In this document: in pieces, positions 1-9,561 of the stretch | Numbering within the stretch: the stretch's first letter is position 1 | Layout of the letters: every line of letters begins with the position of its first letter | Assembly: GCF_000964005.1 (NCBI RefSeq) | Contig: NZ_JXYP01000018.1 | Coordinates: 62,001 to 126,000 of the forward strand | Direction: 5' to 3' | DNA: 64,000 nt | Origin: Williamsia herbipolensis | Lineage (GTDB): Bacteria; Actinomycetota; Actinomycetes; Mycobacteriales; Mycobacteriaceae | Program-made: the position numbers and the translations under genes | Notes under the pieces: model-generated | What the model was told of the DNA's origin: nothing | The model's input: the letters and a program-made list of their open reading frames with translations, nothing else | Database searches by the model: none

Positions 1-1427
1 ACGCGCGAGGCGAACTGGTCGGCGCGGGCCTTCACCTCGGGGTCGGTGCGCTGCCAGTGCGTGTTCTCGGCGTCGGCGATGCGCTTCTCGATGGCGCGGA
101 TGCCCTTCTCGAGCGACTGCATCTGCTCGCGGGGGACCTTCCCGATCGCGTCCCACCGGTCGCGCAGCGATCGGAACTGGGTGCGTGCGGCGTCGAGGTC
201 CTTGGCCGGGTCGGCCATCGACTTCGCCTCGTCGAGCAGTGCACGCTTGGCCGCCGCATTCGCCCCGAACTCCTCGTCGCGCTCGGAGTTCGCCGCGTTG
301 CGGGCCGCGAAGAAGATGTCCTGGGCGGCCTTGAAACGCTCCCAGAGGGCGTCGTCGGTGTCGCGGGGTGCGCGTCCGGCCGCCTTCCACTCGGTCAGCA
401 GATCGCGGAAACGGCCCGCCGTGGGACCCCAGTCGGTGGAGTCCGAGAGGGCCTGCGCCTGCTCGATGAGTTCTTCCTTGCGTGCCTTGGCGCCGGCGCG
501 TTCGCGGTCGAGATCGGCGAAATGCGCACCGCGCCTGCGGTTGAAGGCGTCGCGGGCCTTCGCGTAGCGCTTCCACAGCACGTCGTCGGTCTTGCGGTCG
601 ACGCCCTTGATCGTCTTCCACTCGTCGAGGATCTCGCGCAGACGGTCACCGGCGTGCTTCCACTGCGTGGTCTCGGCGCCGATCTGCTCGGCCTCGGCGG
701 CCAGGGTCTCCTTGCGGGCGATGGCCGCCGTCCGGGCGGCGTCACGCTCCTTCGTGCGCTGTTCGGCGATGCTGTCGGCGCCGTCGATGATGGCCGTCAG
801 CCGTCGTTCGAGGGTCGGGACGTCGCCGATGACCGCAGCCGTGGGCAGCGAGTCGCGCAGAGCCACCGCGGCGGTCTTCGTCTTGCGGGGATCACCGGTT
901 CCCGCCGCCAGCCGTTCCTCGAGGATCTCGACCTCGGTGGCGAGGTCGTCGAACCGTCGGCCGTAGTGGGCGAGGCCGTCGGCGGGGGTGCCGGCCTGCC
1001 ACGAACCGATCTGTCGGGGTTCGTCGCCGGAGGTGAGCCACACCGTGCCGTCGTCGTCGACCCGACCGAACTGTCGCGGGTCACTCGCCGGTCGCACCCG
1101 CACCGGGTGCTCGACGGCCGGTGCAGCGGTGGCCGCCGCCGGGTTCGCCGCGCCCGGCCGGGGCGCTCCGGGACGGGGGCCGGGTCGGGGACCCGGGCGT
1201 GGTCCGGGCTTGGGGCCGCCGGGCGACGGCGTGCTCGGTGTGGCGGCAGCGGGTGAGGACTCGGCGGCCGGGGGCTCGCCGGGAGTCGATGCGGCGTCGG
1301 GGGCAGCGGCCGGTGCGGGCGCCGCTGCAGCGGACCCGGTGGGGGGCGTCGGGTCCGAGACGGTCGGGCTCGGTGCGTCCGCGGGCTCGACCGCGGAGTC
1401 CGCGCGCTGCGCTGTCGGTTCACTCAT
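1..1427 (-). CDS. DUF349 domain-containing protein (C-terminus off window)
   Basis: The gene runs off the left edge, so about 475 N-terminal residues are visible and the stop is missing. The first ~100 residues are low-complexity Ala/Pro with a repeated PGPR run. A globular start around [13 protein letters not shown] follows, and then at least three DUF349-type helical repeats, each with a W-containing core ([33 protein letters not shown]). Charged residues and regular spacing suggest a long coiled-coil or helical rod. The ATG at 1427 is the first in frame after the divergent region; a weak GAGG lies 13 nt upstream. DUF349 proteins are cytoplasmic and of poorly defined function. The Pro-rich N-terminal extension is a variable linker, not a signal peptide. 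Confidence 0.85.
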   Translation of the reverse strand, partial: MSEPTAQRADSAVEPADAPSPTVSDPTPPTGSAAAAPAPAAAPDAASTPGEPPAAESSPAAATPSTPSPGGPKPGPRPGPRPGPRPGAPRPGAANPAAATAAPAVEHPVRVRPASDPRQFGRVDDDGTVWLTSGDEPRQIGSWQAGTPADGLAHYGRRFDDLATEVEILEERLAAGTGDPRKTKTAAVALRDSLPTAAVIGDVPTLERRLTAIIDGADSIAEQRTKERDAARTAAIARKETLAAEAEQIGAETTQWKHAGDRLREILDEWKTIKGVDRKTDDVLWKRYAKARDAFNRRRGAHFADLDRERAGAKARKEELIEQAQALSDSTDWGPTAGRFRDLLTEWKAAGRAPRDTDDALWERFKAAQDIFFAARNAANSERDEEFGANAAAKRALLDEAKSMADPAKDLDAARTQFRSLRDRWDAIGKVPREQMQSLEKGIRAIEKRIADAENTHWQRTDPEVKARADQFASR

Positions 1428-1600
1428 GTCCGTCACAACCTCGTCCCTGCCGCGCGTCACGGCTGCCACTGTCGTCCGACCCGGTGCGTGCCGACCCGGT
1501 ATGTCGTGGCCCCATCTAAGCAGGCGGGCGCCGATTTCGTGTGCAGTCGCGTCAACGCCGCGGGCCGTGCGCGGGCGCCGGGGCGCGGGGCCGCGTCGAC

Positions 1601-1613
1601 TAGCGTCTGCGGT
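1601..1613 (+). promoter_or_regulatory. -10 element, leaderless start of dioxygenase-like gene
   Basis: TAGCGT at 1601-1606 fits the TANNNT -10 pattern of actinobacterial housekeeping promoters. It lies 7 nt before the GTG at 1614, so transcription would begin at or next to the start codon. No Shine-Dalgarno sequence is present. This promoter would drive the dioxygenase-like/miaA pair. Confidence 0.5.
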
Positions 1614-2342
1614 GTGATCTCCGCTGTCGCCTTCGTCCCCGGGGCCCCGCTGATCGTCCCGGAGGTGTCGGGTCCGGCAGCGGTCGCCGACGTCGACCCT
1701 GTCCGCGCCGCCGTACTCGAGGTGGGCCGACGACTGGCCGCCCGGGCGAGCACCTGGATCGCGATCGGTGTCGCCCCGAGCGACGGCTCCGCGATACCGC
1801 GGAACGGGACGTTCGCGGGCTTCGGGGTCGACCTGACGGTGTCGCTTGACCCCGGTCCCGCCGCACGACCGGACGCCGACACCATGCCCACCCCGATGCT
1901 GATCGCCGCCTGGCTGCGCGGCCGCGTGGCCGATGGCGCCGCCGTCGAGCCGGTGCTCGTCGACCCGTCGACCCCGGCCACGGAGTGCGCCGTGATCGGG
2001 GAACAGCTCGGGCGCCGCAGTGCGACATCCGGCGAGACGGTCGGCGTCCTCGTCGTCGGCGACGGGTCGACCGGACTCACCGACCGGGCACCGGCCGGAC
2101 TCCTCGACGGCGCTGCCGCACTGCAGGACCGGATCGACGACGCGCTCGCCGCCGCCGACCTCGAGGCCCTCGCCCGGCTCGAGGAGCAGACCTGCGCGCA
2201 GATGCGCATCGCCGGCCGCGCGGCGTGGCAGGTCGCGGCCGCGGCGTGGACCGCGTCCGGCGCCGCGTCGGCCACCTCGGCATCGCTCTACCGCGGGGCG
2301 CCGTTCGGGGTGGGGTATCAGGTCGCGTGGTGGGAACGCTGA
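1614..2342 (+). CDS. class III extradiol dioxygenase-like domain protein
   Basis: This is a 242-residue Ala-rich cytoplasmic protein directly upstream of miaA, in the position of M. tuberculosis Rv2728c. It begins [17 protein letters not shown], the opening strand typical of the LigB/MEMO-like class III extradiol dioxygenase fold. The start is set at the GTG at 1614 because it follows a TAGCGT hexamer by 7 nt and because the open frame further upstream is Arg-rich and unlike a protein N-terminus. Activity is not established: the family assignment rests on the remembered Rv2728c family and the N-terminal strand, and I did not identify a full set of iron ligands. The 3' end overlaps the miaA start, indicating co-translation. 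Confidence 0.7.
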   Translation: MISAVAFVPGAPLIVPEVSGPAAVADVDPVRAAVLEVGRRLAARASTWIAIGVAPSDGSAIPRNGTFAGFGVDLTVSLDPGPAARPDADTMPTPMLIAAWLRGRVADGAAVEPVLVDPSTPATECAVIGEQLGRRSATSGETVGVLVVGDGSTGLTDRAPAGLLDGAAALQDRIDDALAAADLEALARLEEQTCAQMRIAGRAAWQVAAAAWTASGAASATSASLYRGAPFGVGYQVAWWER

Positions 2343-3325
2343 CCGGGCCGTCAGCGCCTCGGCCCCGCGACCCGGTTCGCACACCCATCGCGGTGATCGG
2401 CCCCACCGGCACCGGGAAATCCGAGCTCGCCCTCGACCTGGCGCAGCGCCACGACGGCGAGATCGTCAACATCGACGCGATGCAGCAGTACCGGGGTATG
2501 GACATCGGGACGGCCAAGGTGCCGCCCGAGATGCGCCGCGGGGTCACCCACCACCAACTCGACGTCCTCGACGTCACCGAGACCGCGACCGTCGCGCGGT
2601 ATCAGGCGGCCGCCCGTACCGACGTCGAGGCGATCATCGCCGCCGATCGCCGCCCGATCATCGTGGGCGGGTCCATGATGTACATCCAGTCGCTCCTCGA
2701 CGACTGGACCTTCCCGGCCACCGACCCCGCCGTGCGCGCGCGACTCGAGGACGAGCTCGCCTCCGACGGGGTGGGGTCACTGCACCGACGGCTGGTGCAG
2801 GTCGATCCGGCGGCCGCGGCATCGATCCTGCCGTCGGACGGACGCCGCATCGTGCGGGCGCTGGAGGTCGTCGAGATCACCGGGGAACCGTTCGCGGCGT
2901 CGGCGCCGCCGATCGGCCGGGCCCCGCGATGGGCGACGACGATCGTCGCGCTCGACCGCGACACCGACGTCCTCGACGACCGTCTGCGTCGGCGCACCGA
3001 CGCGATGTTCGACGACGGACTCGTCGACGAGGTGCGCACGCTCGTGGGGCGCGGACTGCGGGAGGGCACGACCGCACCGCGCGCCATCGGGTACGCGCAG
3101 GTCCTCGACGCCCTCGACGGACGACACGACATGGCGACCGCGCGCGAGCTCACGTTCACCGGCACCCGGCGCTACGTCCGCCGACAACGCTCGTGGTTTC
3201 GGCGTGATCCGCGCATCCACTGGTTCGACGCCGCCGACCCGTCGTTGCTCGACGCCGTCTCGGCCCTGGTGGACACCACCCCCACGCCCGGAGCACCGAC
3301 CGCGGGCGACGGGCACGAACGGTAA
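2330..3325 (+). CDS. miaA: tRNA dimethylallyltransferase MiaA
   Basis: MiaA transfers a dimethylallyl group from DMAPP to N6 of A37 in tRNAs reading UNN codons. The 331-residue protein has the P-loop [10 protein letters not shown] near residue 20, followed by the family motifs [15 protein letters not shown] (substrate Asp/Gln region), [15 protein letters not shown], and [14 protein letters not shown] near the C-terminus. Two adjacent GTG codons at 2327 and 2330 are possible starts; both lie inside the end of the preceding gene, so translational coupling is likely. The length matches the family (about 300-330). dapF follows 9 bp downstream, but from its own apparent promoter. Confidence 0.96.
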   Translation: MGTLTGPSAPRPRDPVRTPIAVIGPTGTGKSELALDLAQRHDGEIVNIDAMQQYRGMDIGTAKVPPEMRRGVTHHQLDVLDVTETATVARYQAAARTDVEAIIAADRRPIIVGGSMMYIQSLLDDWTFPATDPAVRARLEDELASDGVGSLHRRLVQVDPAAAASILPSDGRRIVRALEVVEITGEPFAASAPPIGRAPRWATTIVALDRDTDVLDDRLRRRTDAMFDDGLVDEVRTLVGRGLREGTTAPRAIGYAQVLDALDGRHDMATARELTFTGTRRYVRRQRSWFRRDPRIHWFDAADPSLLDAVSALVDTTPTPGAPTAGDGHER

Positions 3326-3334
3326 CCTGGGCCC
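3323..3334 (+). promoter_or_regulatory. -10 element, leaderless dapF
   Basis: TAACCT at 3323-3328 is followed by 6 nt and then the dapF ATG at 3335. This TANNNT-N6-ATG layout is typical of leaderless actinobacterial mRNAs. The hexamer overlaps the miaA stop codon (TAA at 3323-3325). Confidence 0.55.
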
Positions 3335-4255
3335 ATGGCAGCAGACGTCGACATCGAGGGCATGACGTTCCTCAAGGGGCACGGCACCCAGAACGATTTC
3401 GTGCTGCTGCCCGACGCCGACGCGCGCCTCGATCTCACCGCCGACCTCGTCATCGCCCTGTGTGATCGACGTCGCGGGATCGGCGCCGACGGCGTGCTGC
3501 GCGTCGCCCGTGCCGACGCGCTGTGCGTCACCGGCGCGCTCGACGAACTCCCCGCGGGCGTCGGTACCCGCGACTGGTTCATGGACTACCGCAACGCCGA
3601 CGGATCGATCGCGGAGATGTGCGGCAACGGGGTGCGTGTGTTCGCCCACCACCTCGTCGCCGCCGGGCTCGTGGACGGCCCCGATTTCATCGTCGGGTCG
3701 CGCGCGGGCGCGCGTGCGGTGCACGTCTCCGACGCCGACGCCACCACCGCGACCGTCACCGTGGAGATGGGGCCGGTCACCGTGGGTGTCGAGAGCAAGG
3801 CGACACTCGGCGACCTGACCGTCGCGGGGGTCGCCGTCGACGTCGGCAACCCCCATCTCGCCTGTGTCGTACCGGATCTCGACCGCGCCGGCCTCGATGC
3901 GATCGACCTCGCGTCGAGTGCACGATTCGACACCGACGTCTTCCCGGCCGGCGTCAACATCGAGATCGTCACGCCACCGAGCGACGGTGTCGTGGCGATG
4001 CGGGTCCTCGAGCGCGGCGTGGGTGAGACGCGCAGCTGCGGTACGGGGACCGTCGCCGCCGCGGCGGCCGCACTGCTGGCCTCCACCGGGAATCAGCTGG
4101 GCACCATCGACGTTGAGGTACCCGGTGGCAGGGTGACCATTCGCCTCGAAGCCGACGCCGCCTACCTGACCGGCCCGTCGGTTCTCGTGGGCTCGGGTGT
4201 GTTGCGACCCGGGTGGGACCGGGCCTCGAACCCACCCCGGACCACCACCCGGTGA
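3335..4255 (+). CDS. dapF: diaminopimelate epimerase
   Basis: DapF converts LL-diaminopimelate to the meso form for lysine and mycolyl-arabinogalactan-peptidoglycan synthesis. The 306-residue protein carries both catalytic cysteines: Cys96 in EMCGNGVRVFAHH and Cys235 in SCGTGTVAAAA. The N-terminal motif KGHGTQNDFVLL is also canonical. An insertion around residues 58-78 (ARADALCVTGALDELPAG) is longer than in enterobacterial DapF but is usual in Actinobacteria. The ATG at 3335 is 6 nt downstream of TAACCT, so a leaderless transcript is likely. The TGA overlaps the GTG of hflX by 4 bp. Confidence 0.97.
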   Translation: MAADVDIEGMTFLKGHGTQNDFVLLPDADARLDLTADLVIALCDRRRGIGADGVLRVARADALCVTGALDELPAGVGTRDWFMDYRNADGSIAEMCGNGVRVFAHHLVAAGLVDGPDFIVGSRAGARAVHVSDADATTATVTVEMGPVTVGVESKATLGDLTVAGVAVDVGNPHLACVVPDLDRAGLDAIDLASSARFDTDVFPAGVNIEIVTPPSDGVVAMRVLERGVGETRSCGTGTVAAAAAALLASTGNQLGTIDVEVPGGRVTIRLEADAAYLTGPSVLVGSGVLRPGWDRASNPPRTTTR

Positions 4256-5901
4256 CGTCCTCGCGGGAAGCCGACCCACGCCTCGCCGACGGCACCGCAT
4301 CCACCGGGGGACCGACCGGAAAATCGGATGCGCGGGCACCCCGATCCGTGAGATCACTGACACCACACGCGGTACATCCGGCATCACCGGACCATCACGG
4401 CACCGCTGACGACACAGAGGAGAACACCTTCTTCACCGACACGAACACGATCGACCACACCGACGCGATCGACGAGACCGACCGGACGTCGGGCATCACC
4501 GAACAGTTCCGGCGCCGCACGCCGACCACGGGCGAGTTGCAGCTCGACGAGCGATCGTCGCTACAGCGTGTACCCGGACTGTCCACCGAACTCACCGACG
4601 TCACCGAGGTCGAGTACCGGCAGCTCCGCCTCGAACGGGTCGTCCTGGTCGGGGTGTGGACCGACGGCAGCGCCTCCACCGCGCAGGCGCGGATGGCCGA
4701 GTTGGCCGCACTCGCCGAGACGGCGGGCTCGGAGATCCTCGACGCGGTCATGCAGCGGCGCGATCGTCCCGACCCCGCGACCTACATCGGATCGGGCAAG
4801 GCGCACGAGCTCCGCGAGGTGGTCCTGGCCACCGGCGCCGACACGGTGATCTGCGACGGCGAACTGACACCGGCCCAGCTCAACGCGCTTGAGAAGGTGG
4901 TGAAGGTCAAGGTCATCGACCGCACCGCCCTGATCCTCGACATCTTCGCCCAGCACGCCACCTCACGTGAGGGCAAGGCGCAGGTCGCGTTGGCGCAGAT
5001 GGAGTACATGATCCCGCGGCTGCGCGGCTGGGGTGAGTCGATGTCGCGTCAGGCCGGCGGTCGGGCGGGTAGCAACGGCGGTGTGGGCCTGCGTGGTCCC
5101 GGTGAGACGAAGATCGAGACCGATCGACGGCGCATCCGTGAACGGATGGCCAAGCTGCGTCGCGAGATCCGCGGTATGAAGACGGCGCGAACGGTGTCAC
5201 GCAGTGGCCGCCGTCGGTCGTCGGTGCCCGCGGTGACCATCGCCGGGTACACCAACGCCGGGAAATCCAGTCTCATCAACGCCATGACCGGGTCCGGCGT
5301 GCTCGTCCAGAACGCCCTGTTCGCGACGCTCGATCCGACGACCCGTCGTGCGACGCTCGACGACGGCCGCGAGGTCGTCTTCACCGACACCGTCGGGTTC
5401 GTGCGACACCTGCCGACGCAGCTGGTCGAGGCGTTCCGCTCGACCCTCGAGGAGGTCGTCGACGCCGACCTGGTGCTCCACGTCGTCGACGCGTCCGATC
5501 CGCTGCCCATGGACCAGATCTCGACCGTGCGCACGGTGATCGACGAGGTCGTGCGCAGCGAGAAGGCCACCGCACCGCCGGAGATACTGGTGGTCAACAA
5601 GATCGACGCCGCCGACCCGCTCACCCTCGCCGCGCTGCGCGGCGAGTTCTCCGACGCCGTGTTCGTCTCCGCGGTCACCGGCGAGGGGCTCGACGAGCTG
5701 TTCGACCGCGTGCGCGACGTCATCGGGCGCGACGACGTGGAGATGTCGGTGCTCGTGCCCTATTCGCGTGGCGACCTCGTCTCGCGCATCCACGCCCACG
5801 GCGACGTCCTCGAGACCGAACACCGTGACGACGGGACGTTCATGCGGGTGAAGGTCCCGGCCGCGCTGGCCGGCGACCTCGTCGACATCGCCTGGCGCTG
5901 A
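4252..5901 (+). CDS. hflX: GTPase HflX
   Basis: HflX is a ribosome-associated GTPase that splits stalled or hibernating 70S particles. The N-terminal HflX domain (QLRLERVVLVGVWTDG, then the glycine-rich GWGESMSRQAGGR linker) is followed by the GTPase domain with G1 GYTNAGKSSL, G3 DTVGFVRHLP and G4 NKID. The GTG at 4252 overlaps the dapF stop (GTGA), giving 549 residues. An upstream ATG at 4213 would add 13 residues inside dapF. The first ~100 residues are Thr/Asp-rich and poorly conserved, making it longer than most HflX proteins. Transcription ends at a strong hairpin 28 bp downstream. Confidence 0.95.
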   Translation: MTSSREADPRLADGTASTGGPTGKSDARAPRSVRSLTPHAVHPASPDHHGTADDTEENTFFTDTNTIDHTDAIDETDRTSGITEQFRRRTPTTGELQLDERSSLQRVPGLSTELTDVTEVEYRQLRLERVVLVGVWTDGSASTAQARMAELAALAETAGSEILDAVMQRRDRPDPATYIGSGKAHELREVVLATGADTVICDGELTPAQLNALEKVVKVKVIDRTALILDIFAQHATSREGKAQVALAQMEYMIPRLRGWGESMSRQAGGRAGSNGGVGLRGPGETKIETDRRRIRERMAKLRREIRGMKTARTVSRSGRRRSSVPAVTIAGYTNAGKSSLINAMTGSGVLVQNALFATLDPTTRRATLDDGREVVFTDTVGFVRHLPTQLVEAFRSTLEEVVDADLVLHVVDASDPLPMDQISTVRTVIDEVVRSEKATAPPEILVVNKIDAADPLTLAALRGEFSDAVFVSAVTGEGLDELFDRVRDVIGRDDVEMSVLVPYSRGDLVSRIHAHGDVLETEHRDDGTFMRVKVPAALAGDLVDIAWR

Positions 5902-5928
5902 GCGAGACCTGTTACGCGACAGACAGAG

Positions 5929-5960
5929 CAACGGCCGGTGGGATGTCCCACCGGCCGTTG
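5929..5960. terminator. bidirectional terminator hflX / ptsH
   Basis: A near-perfect inverted repeat (arm CAACGGCCGGTGGGA, 14-15 bp, with a tiny loop) lies between the convergent hflX and ptsH genes. Pyrimidine-rich sequence follows on the plus strand. Confidence 0.85.
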
Positions 5961-5982
5961 CCCGTTCTTCTCTGTCGACGAT

Positions 5983-6057
5983 CTACTCGGTGTCGAATCG
6001 CTCGCTCACTCGGTGTCGAACTGCTCGCTCACTCGGTGTCGAACTGCTCGCTCACTC
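5983..6057 (-). repeat. 23-bp tandem repeat duplicating the ptsH stop region
   Basis: Three head-to-tail 23-bp units lie at 6035-6057, 6012-6034 and 5989-6011. The first two are identical and the third has two changes; a partial unit GAGTAG follows. Read on the minus strand, each unit begins GAGTGAGCGAG, so the first unit supplies the last Glu codon and the TGA of ptsH. The array fills the space between ptsH and the terminator. Confidence 0.9.
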
Positions 6058-6312
6058 GGCGTCGAGATCTTTGCCGACCAGCCCGGCGATCTCGTCGAGC
6101 GTGGCCTGATCGTCGGCACTGACCACGACCTGGGTGCCCTTCTCGGCGCCGAGGGTCATGATCATCAGCGCCGAACCGGCGTCCACGGGCTCGCCGCCCT
6201 CGACGGCCAGGGTGACCGCCGAGCCGGCCGCGGCGACGGCCTCGGCGATGATCGTGGCGGGACGGGCGTGCAGTCCGACGGCGGACCCGACGGCGATGGT
6301 GGTACTGGGCAT
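6052..6312 (-). CDS. ptsH: phosphocarrier protein HPr
   Basis: HPr takes phosphate from PEP-phosphorylated EI and passes it to the EIIA domain of FruA. It is 86 residues, normal for the family. The active-site His15 lies in GLHARPAT. The regulatory-serine region reads VDAGSALMIMTLG with Ser at position 47; Actinobacteria lack the classical HPr kinase, so phosphorylation there is not implied. A good ribosome site (GAAGGAACTGAAC before ATG) supports the start. It is the last gene of the leftward regulator-fruK-fruA-ptsH cluster, 36 bp after fruA. A tandem repeat begins in its last codons. Confidence 0.96.
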   Translation of the reverse strand: MPSTTIAVGSAVGLHARPATIIAEAVAAAGSAVTLAVEGGEPVDAGSALMIMTLGAEKGTQVVVSADDQATLDEIAGLVGKDLDAE

Positions 6313-6348
6313 GTTCAGTTCCTTCTGTGGTGGTGACGGGTGGGCGGA

Positions 6349-8484
6349 TCAGGCGGGGACGGGAGCGCCGAGGGCGACCTCGGAGGTCGCGACGACCGGC
6401 TTGGACCGCATCTGCTTGGCCGCGACCACCAGGACGGCTCCGACCACTGTGCCCGCTGCGAGCGAGATCAGGAAGCCCAACACGTTGGTCATCGCGAAGA
6501 AGACGAAGATGCCGCCGTGCGGGGCCCGCAGGCCCACATCGAACGCCATCGTCAGCGCACCGGTGACGGCGCCACCGGCCATCATCGAGGGGATGACACG
6601 CAGCGGATCGGCTGCGGCGAACGGGATCGCGCCCTCGGAGATGAACGAGGCACCGAGCAGCCAGGCCGCCTTGCCGTTCTCGCGCTCCGGCTCGGTGAAG
6701 AGCTTGGGGCGGATGGTGGTGGCCAGCGCCATGGCCAGCGGCGGGACCATGCCCGCACACATGACGGTGGCCATGATGCGGAGGTCGGGCGCCGCACCGA
6801 CCGCGAGCCCCTGGACCGCGAAGGCGTAGGCCGCCTTGTTGACCGGACCGCCGAGGTCGAAGCACATCATGAGACCCAGGATGATGCCGAGGATGATGAC
6901 CGAGCTGCCGGACATGTTCGACAGCGCGTCCTGCAGCGAGGTGGTGATCCACTTCAGCGGGCGTCCGAGCACCATGAACATCAGCGCGCCGGTGATCAGT
7001 GTGGCCAGCAGCGGGATGATGACGACGGGCATGAGTCCACGCGCCCACTGCGGCAACGGGATCCGGCTGATCCACAGGGCCACGAAGCCGGCGATGAGAC
7101 CACCGACGAGGCCGCCGATGAAGCCGGCGCCGACGACCGACGCGATGTAGCCGGCGGTGAAACCGGGAGCCAGACCGGGACGGTCGGCGATCGCGAAGGC
7201 GATGTAGCCGGCCAACGCGGGCACCAGGAAGAAGAACGCCAGCGACCCGATCTCGAAGAACACGCCACCGAGGTACTGGGCGAACCCGCCCGACGGCAGG
7301 TTGGTGAGGCTGTTGCTGAGCGCGATCGTCGCACCCAGGGGATCGGTGGCGCCGTTGGGCTTGAGCGCCATCTCGTATCCGCCGAGCAGGAAGCCCAGTG
7401 CGATGAGCAGGCCGCCCGCGGCGACGAACGGGATCATGTAGCTGACACCGGTCAGCAGGATCTGCCGGGTGCGGGTGCCCCAGCCGAGCTCGCTCGAGCC
7501 GGCCGATGCGCCGGCGGCGGCCGCGGCGGCCGAGCCACCCACACGCTTGGCGTTGGGGTCCTTCGCCGCGGCGACGGCCTCGGCGATCATGGTGTCGGGC
7601 TCGTTGATCGCGCGCTTGGTCCCCGACTCGATGACGGGTTTGCCGGCGAAACGCTCCCGGCCCTTCACACCCACGTCGGTGGCGAAGATGACCGCGTCGG
7701 CCCGGGCGATGACCGCCGGATCGATGGCGGTCGTCTTCGACGACCCCTGGGTCTCGACGACGAAGTCCACATCGGCGCGCTGCGCGGCGTAGGTGAGGGC
7801 GTCGGCGGCCATGTAGGTGTGCGCGATACCGGTGGGGCAGGCGGTGATGGCCACGACCGTGGTCGCAGCCGCCGAGCCGGTGGCGGCGGGCGGAGTGGTG
7901 CCGGCCGAGGTCGCGGTGGCGGCGGTCGTCGCAGCGCCGGTCGCGGCAGCGCTCGTCGACGCAGTGGTCGTCGGCGCCGCGGGGGTGACGACCTCGGAGA
8001 CGAGGGCGACCACGGCGTCCGCGTCGGACGCGGCACGCAGCTTCGCGACGAAGTCGGGACGGACGAGGGCCCGGGCCAGCGCGCTGAGCAGCTTCATGTG
8101 CTCGGAGCCGCCCGAGGCGGGCGCCGAGATCAGGAACACCAGATCGGCGGGTGCGTCGGTGGCGCCGAAATCGACCGGCGGCGCGAGGCGGGCGAAGGCC
8201 AGGCTCGCGCGCACCGCGGACTCGGTGCGGCAGTGGGGGATCGCGATCCCGCCGGGAAGGCCGGTGGCCGACTGGGCCTCCCGCGCCATCGCCGCGCTCA
8301 CCAGGGTGTCGGCGTCGGTGGCCCGGCCGCTGCGGACCAGGAGGTCGGCGAGGTAGGTGATCACCGCCTGGTTGTCCGATCCGGCGGCGACGTCGAGGGC
8401 GACGGTCGCTGCCTCGATGATCTGCGGTGGATCGGCGGATTCGGGCGCTCCGGTCGGAGCGGTGCCGATGTGGGTGTCGGACAT
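6349..8484 (-). CDS. fruA: PTS fructose transporter subunit IIABC
   Basis: This 711-residue membrane permease imports fructose and phosphorylates it to fructose 1-phosphate. Domain order is EIIA (residues ~20-165, phospho-His84 in GIAIPHCRT), an Ala/Thr-rich linker (~168-209), EIIB (phospho-Cys216 in VAITACPTGIAHTYMAA), a second Ala/Gly linker, and EIIC with about eight to ten membrane segments starting at TGVSYMIPFVAAGG. All three domains are intact, as in Corynebacterium PtsF. It sits between fruK and ptsH. The ATG at 8484 has an AAAGG motif upstream. The 102-bp gap to fruK may hold a secondary promoter; I see none clearly. Confidence 0.96.
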   Translation of the reverse strand: MSDTHIGTAPTGAPESADPPQIIEAATVALDVAAGSDNQAVITYLADLLVRSGRATDADTLVSAAMAREAQSATGLPGGIAIPHCRTESAVRASLAFARLAPPVDFGATDAPADLVFLISAPASGGSEHMKLLSALARALVRPDFVAKLRAASDADAVVALVSEVVTPAAPTTTASTSAAATGAATTAATATSAGTTPPAATGSAAATTVVAITACPTGIAHTYMAADALTYAAQRADVDFVVETQGSSKTTAIDPAVIARADAVIFATDVGVKGRERFAGKPVIESGTKRAINEPDTMIAEAVAAAKDPNAKRVGGSAAAAAAGASAGSSELGWGTRTRQILLTGVSYMIPFVAAGGLLIALGFLLGGYEMALKPNGATDPLGATIALSNSLTNLPSGGFAQYLGGVFFEIGSLAFFFLVPALAGYIAFAIADRPGLAPGFTAGYIASVVGAGFIGGLVGGLIAGFVALWISRIPLPQWARGLMPVVIIPLLATLITGALMFMVLGRPLKWITTSLQDALSNMSGSSVIILGIILGLMMCFDLGGPVNKAAYAFAVQGLAVGAAPDLRIMATVMCAGMVPPLAMALATTIRPKLFTEPERENGKAAWLLGASFISEGAIPFAAADPLRVIPSMMAGGAVTGALTMAFDVGLRAPHGGIFVFFAMTNVLGFLISLAAGTVVGAVLVVAAKQMRSKPVVATSEVALGAPVPA

Positions 8485-8586
8485 CGTTGTGCCTTTTCTC
8501 GGTGGGAGCCTCCACGGTGGAGGCTGGTCGACTTCTGGTTGTTCGGTGAAGCGGGTGGTCGGGTCAGGGGATGCGGCGCGAGGGCC

Positions 8587-9561
8587 TCACACCGCGTGGG
8601 GTGTCGCCACCTCGCTCACGCGCACCGCGGACAGTGCGAGGTCGGTGGGTCGGGGTGGTTGGGTGCCGGCGAGCCCCGCCGCCGCCGATCCGTAGGCGAC
8701 GGCGCGACGCAGGGCGTCGGCCGGGGCGGCGTCGTCGAGAGTGGCGAGCAGGTAACCCGCGAGGGTTGCGTCACCGGCCCCGACGGTGCTCACGGGGATC
8801 ATCGGCGGGGGCGTGGCGCGCCAGGCGCCGGTCTCGGTCACCAGCATCGCGCCGGCCGCACCCAACGTCGCGAGGACGGCACAGCCGGCGAGGTCGTGCA
8901 GGGCGCGCGCCGCGTCGTGGGTGGGACCGAAGTCGCCGGCGTCGGCCGCCTGTTCCAGCGCGGCGAGATCGGCGCCGGTGATCTCGCACAGCTCCTCGCT
9001 GTTGGGCTTGATCAGATCCACCGACACCGCGGGCATGGCGGCGCGCACGGCGGTCAACGGCGACCCGGAGGTGTCCACCGCGACCCGGCAGGGCATCGAC
9101 GACAGCCGGTCGGCGAGGTCGGCGTACCAGTCGTCGGGCACGCCCGGCGGGAGCGATCCACACAGGGCCACCCAGGTCGCGGTCGAGGCGGAGTCCAGGA
9201 CCAGGCGGGTCATCTCGGCGAGCTCGGCCGGTGACATCACCGCGCCGGGAAGGTTGAGCTTGGTCGTGGTGCCGTCGGGTTCGGTGATGGTCAGATTGCT
9301 GCGGACGTCGACGGCGACATCGACGGTGCGGTGGACGAGCCCCACGGCGTCGAGTCCCACGAGCAGCGGATCGCCGGAGCGTGCGGGCAGAATTGCGGTG
9401 GTCGCCGCGCCGGCCATCTGCACGGCGCGAGAGACGTTGACGCCCTTGCCCCCGGGCTCGACACGCGCGTCGGCGGCGCGGATGACCGATCCGCGGACCA
9501 GTTCGCCGGGGAGCACGATGGTGCGGTCGACGCTGGGATTGGCGGTGACGGTGACGATCAT
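8587..9561 (-). CDS. fruK: 1-phosphofructokinase
   Basis: FruK phosphorylates fructose 1-phosphate to fructose 1,6-bisphosphate. The 324-residue PfkB/ribokinase-fold protein opens with VTANPSVDRT, carries GGKGVNVSRA (substrate site) and ends with the anion-hole/catalytic motif GAGDATLAGYL. The ATG overlaps the stop of the upstream deoR-type regulator by 4 bp (ATGA at 9558-9561), so regulator and kinase are translationally coupled. A 6-phosphofructokinase or tagatose kinase role is less likely given the flanking fructose EII gene. Confidence 0.95.
   Translation of the reverse strand: MIVTVTANPSVDRTIVLPGELVRGSVIRAADARVEPGGKGVNVSRAVQMAGAATTAILPARSGDPLLVGLDAVGLVHRTVDVAVDVRSNLTITEPDGTTTKLNLPGAVMSPAELAEMTRLVLDSASTATWVALCGSLPPGVPDDWYADLADRLSSMPCRVAVDTSGSPLTAVRAAMPAVSVDLIKPNSEELCEITGADLAALEQAADAGDFGPTHDAARALHDLAGCAVLATLGAAGAMLVTETGAWRATPPPMIPVSTVGAGDATLAGYLLATLDDAAPADALRRAVAYGSAAAGLAGTQPPRPTDLALSAVRVSEVATPHAV

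Noticed and set aside
1140-1215. PGPR repeats in the DUF349 protein as a mobile or recent tandem insertion
   Set aside because: It is a short low-complexity Pro/Arg linker with no flanking duplications or mobility signs.
6029-8515. 828-codon minus-strand frame overlapping fruA and ptsH
   Set aside because: It is an alternate frame of the same strand, rich in Arg and His; fruA (711 residues) explains the region fully.
6340-9234. 964-codon open frame on the plus strand across fruA and fruK
   Set aside because: It is an antisense shadow of high-GC genes: the product is Arg/Gly/Asp-rich low complexity without motifs, while the minus strand encodes complete PTS proteins.
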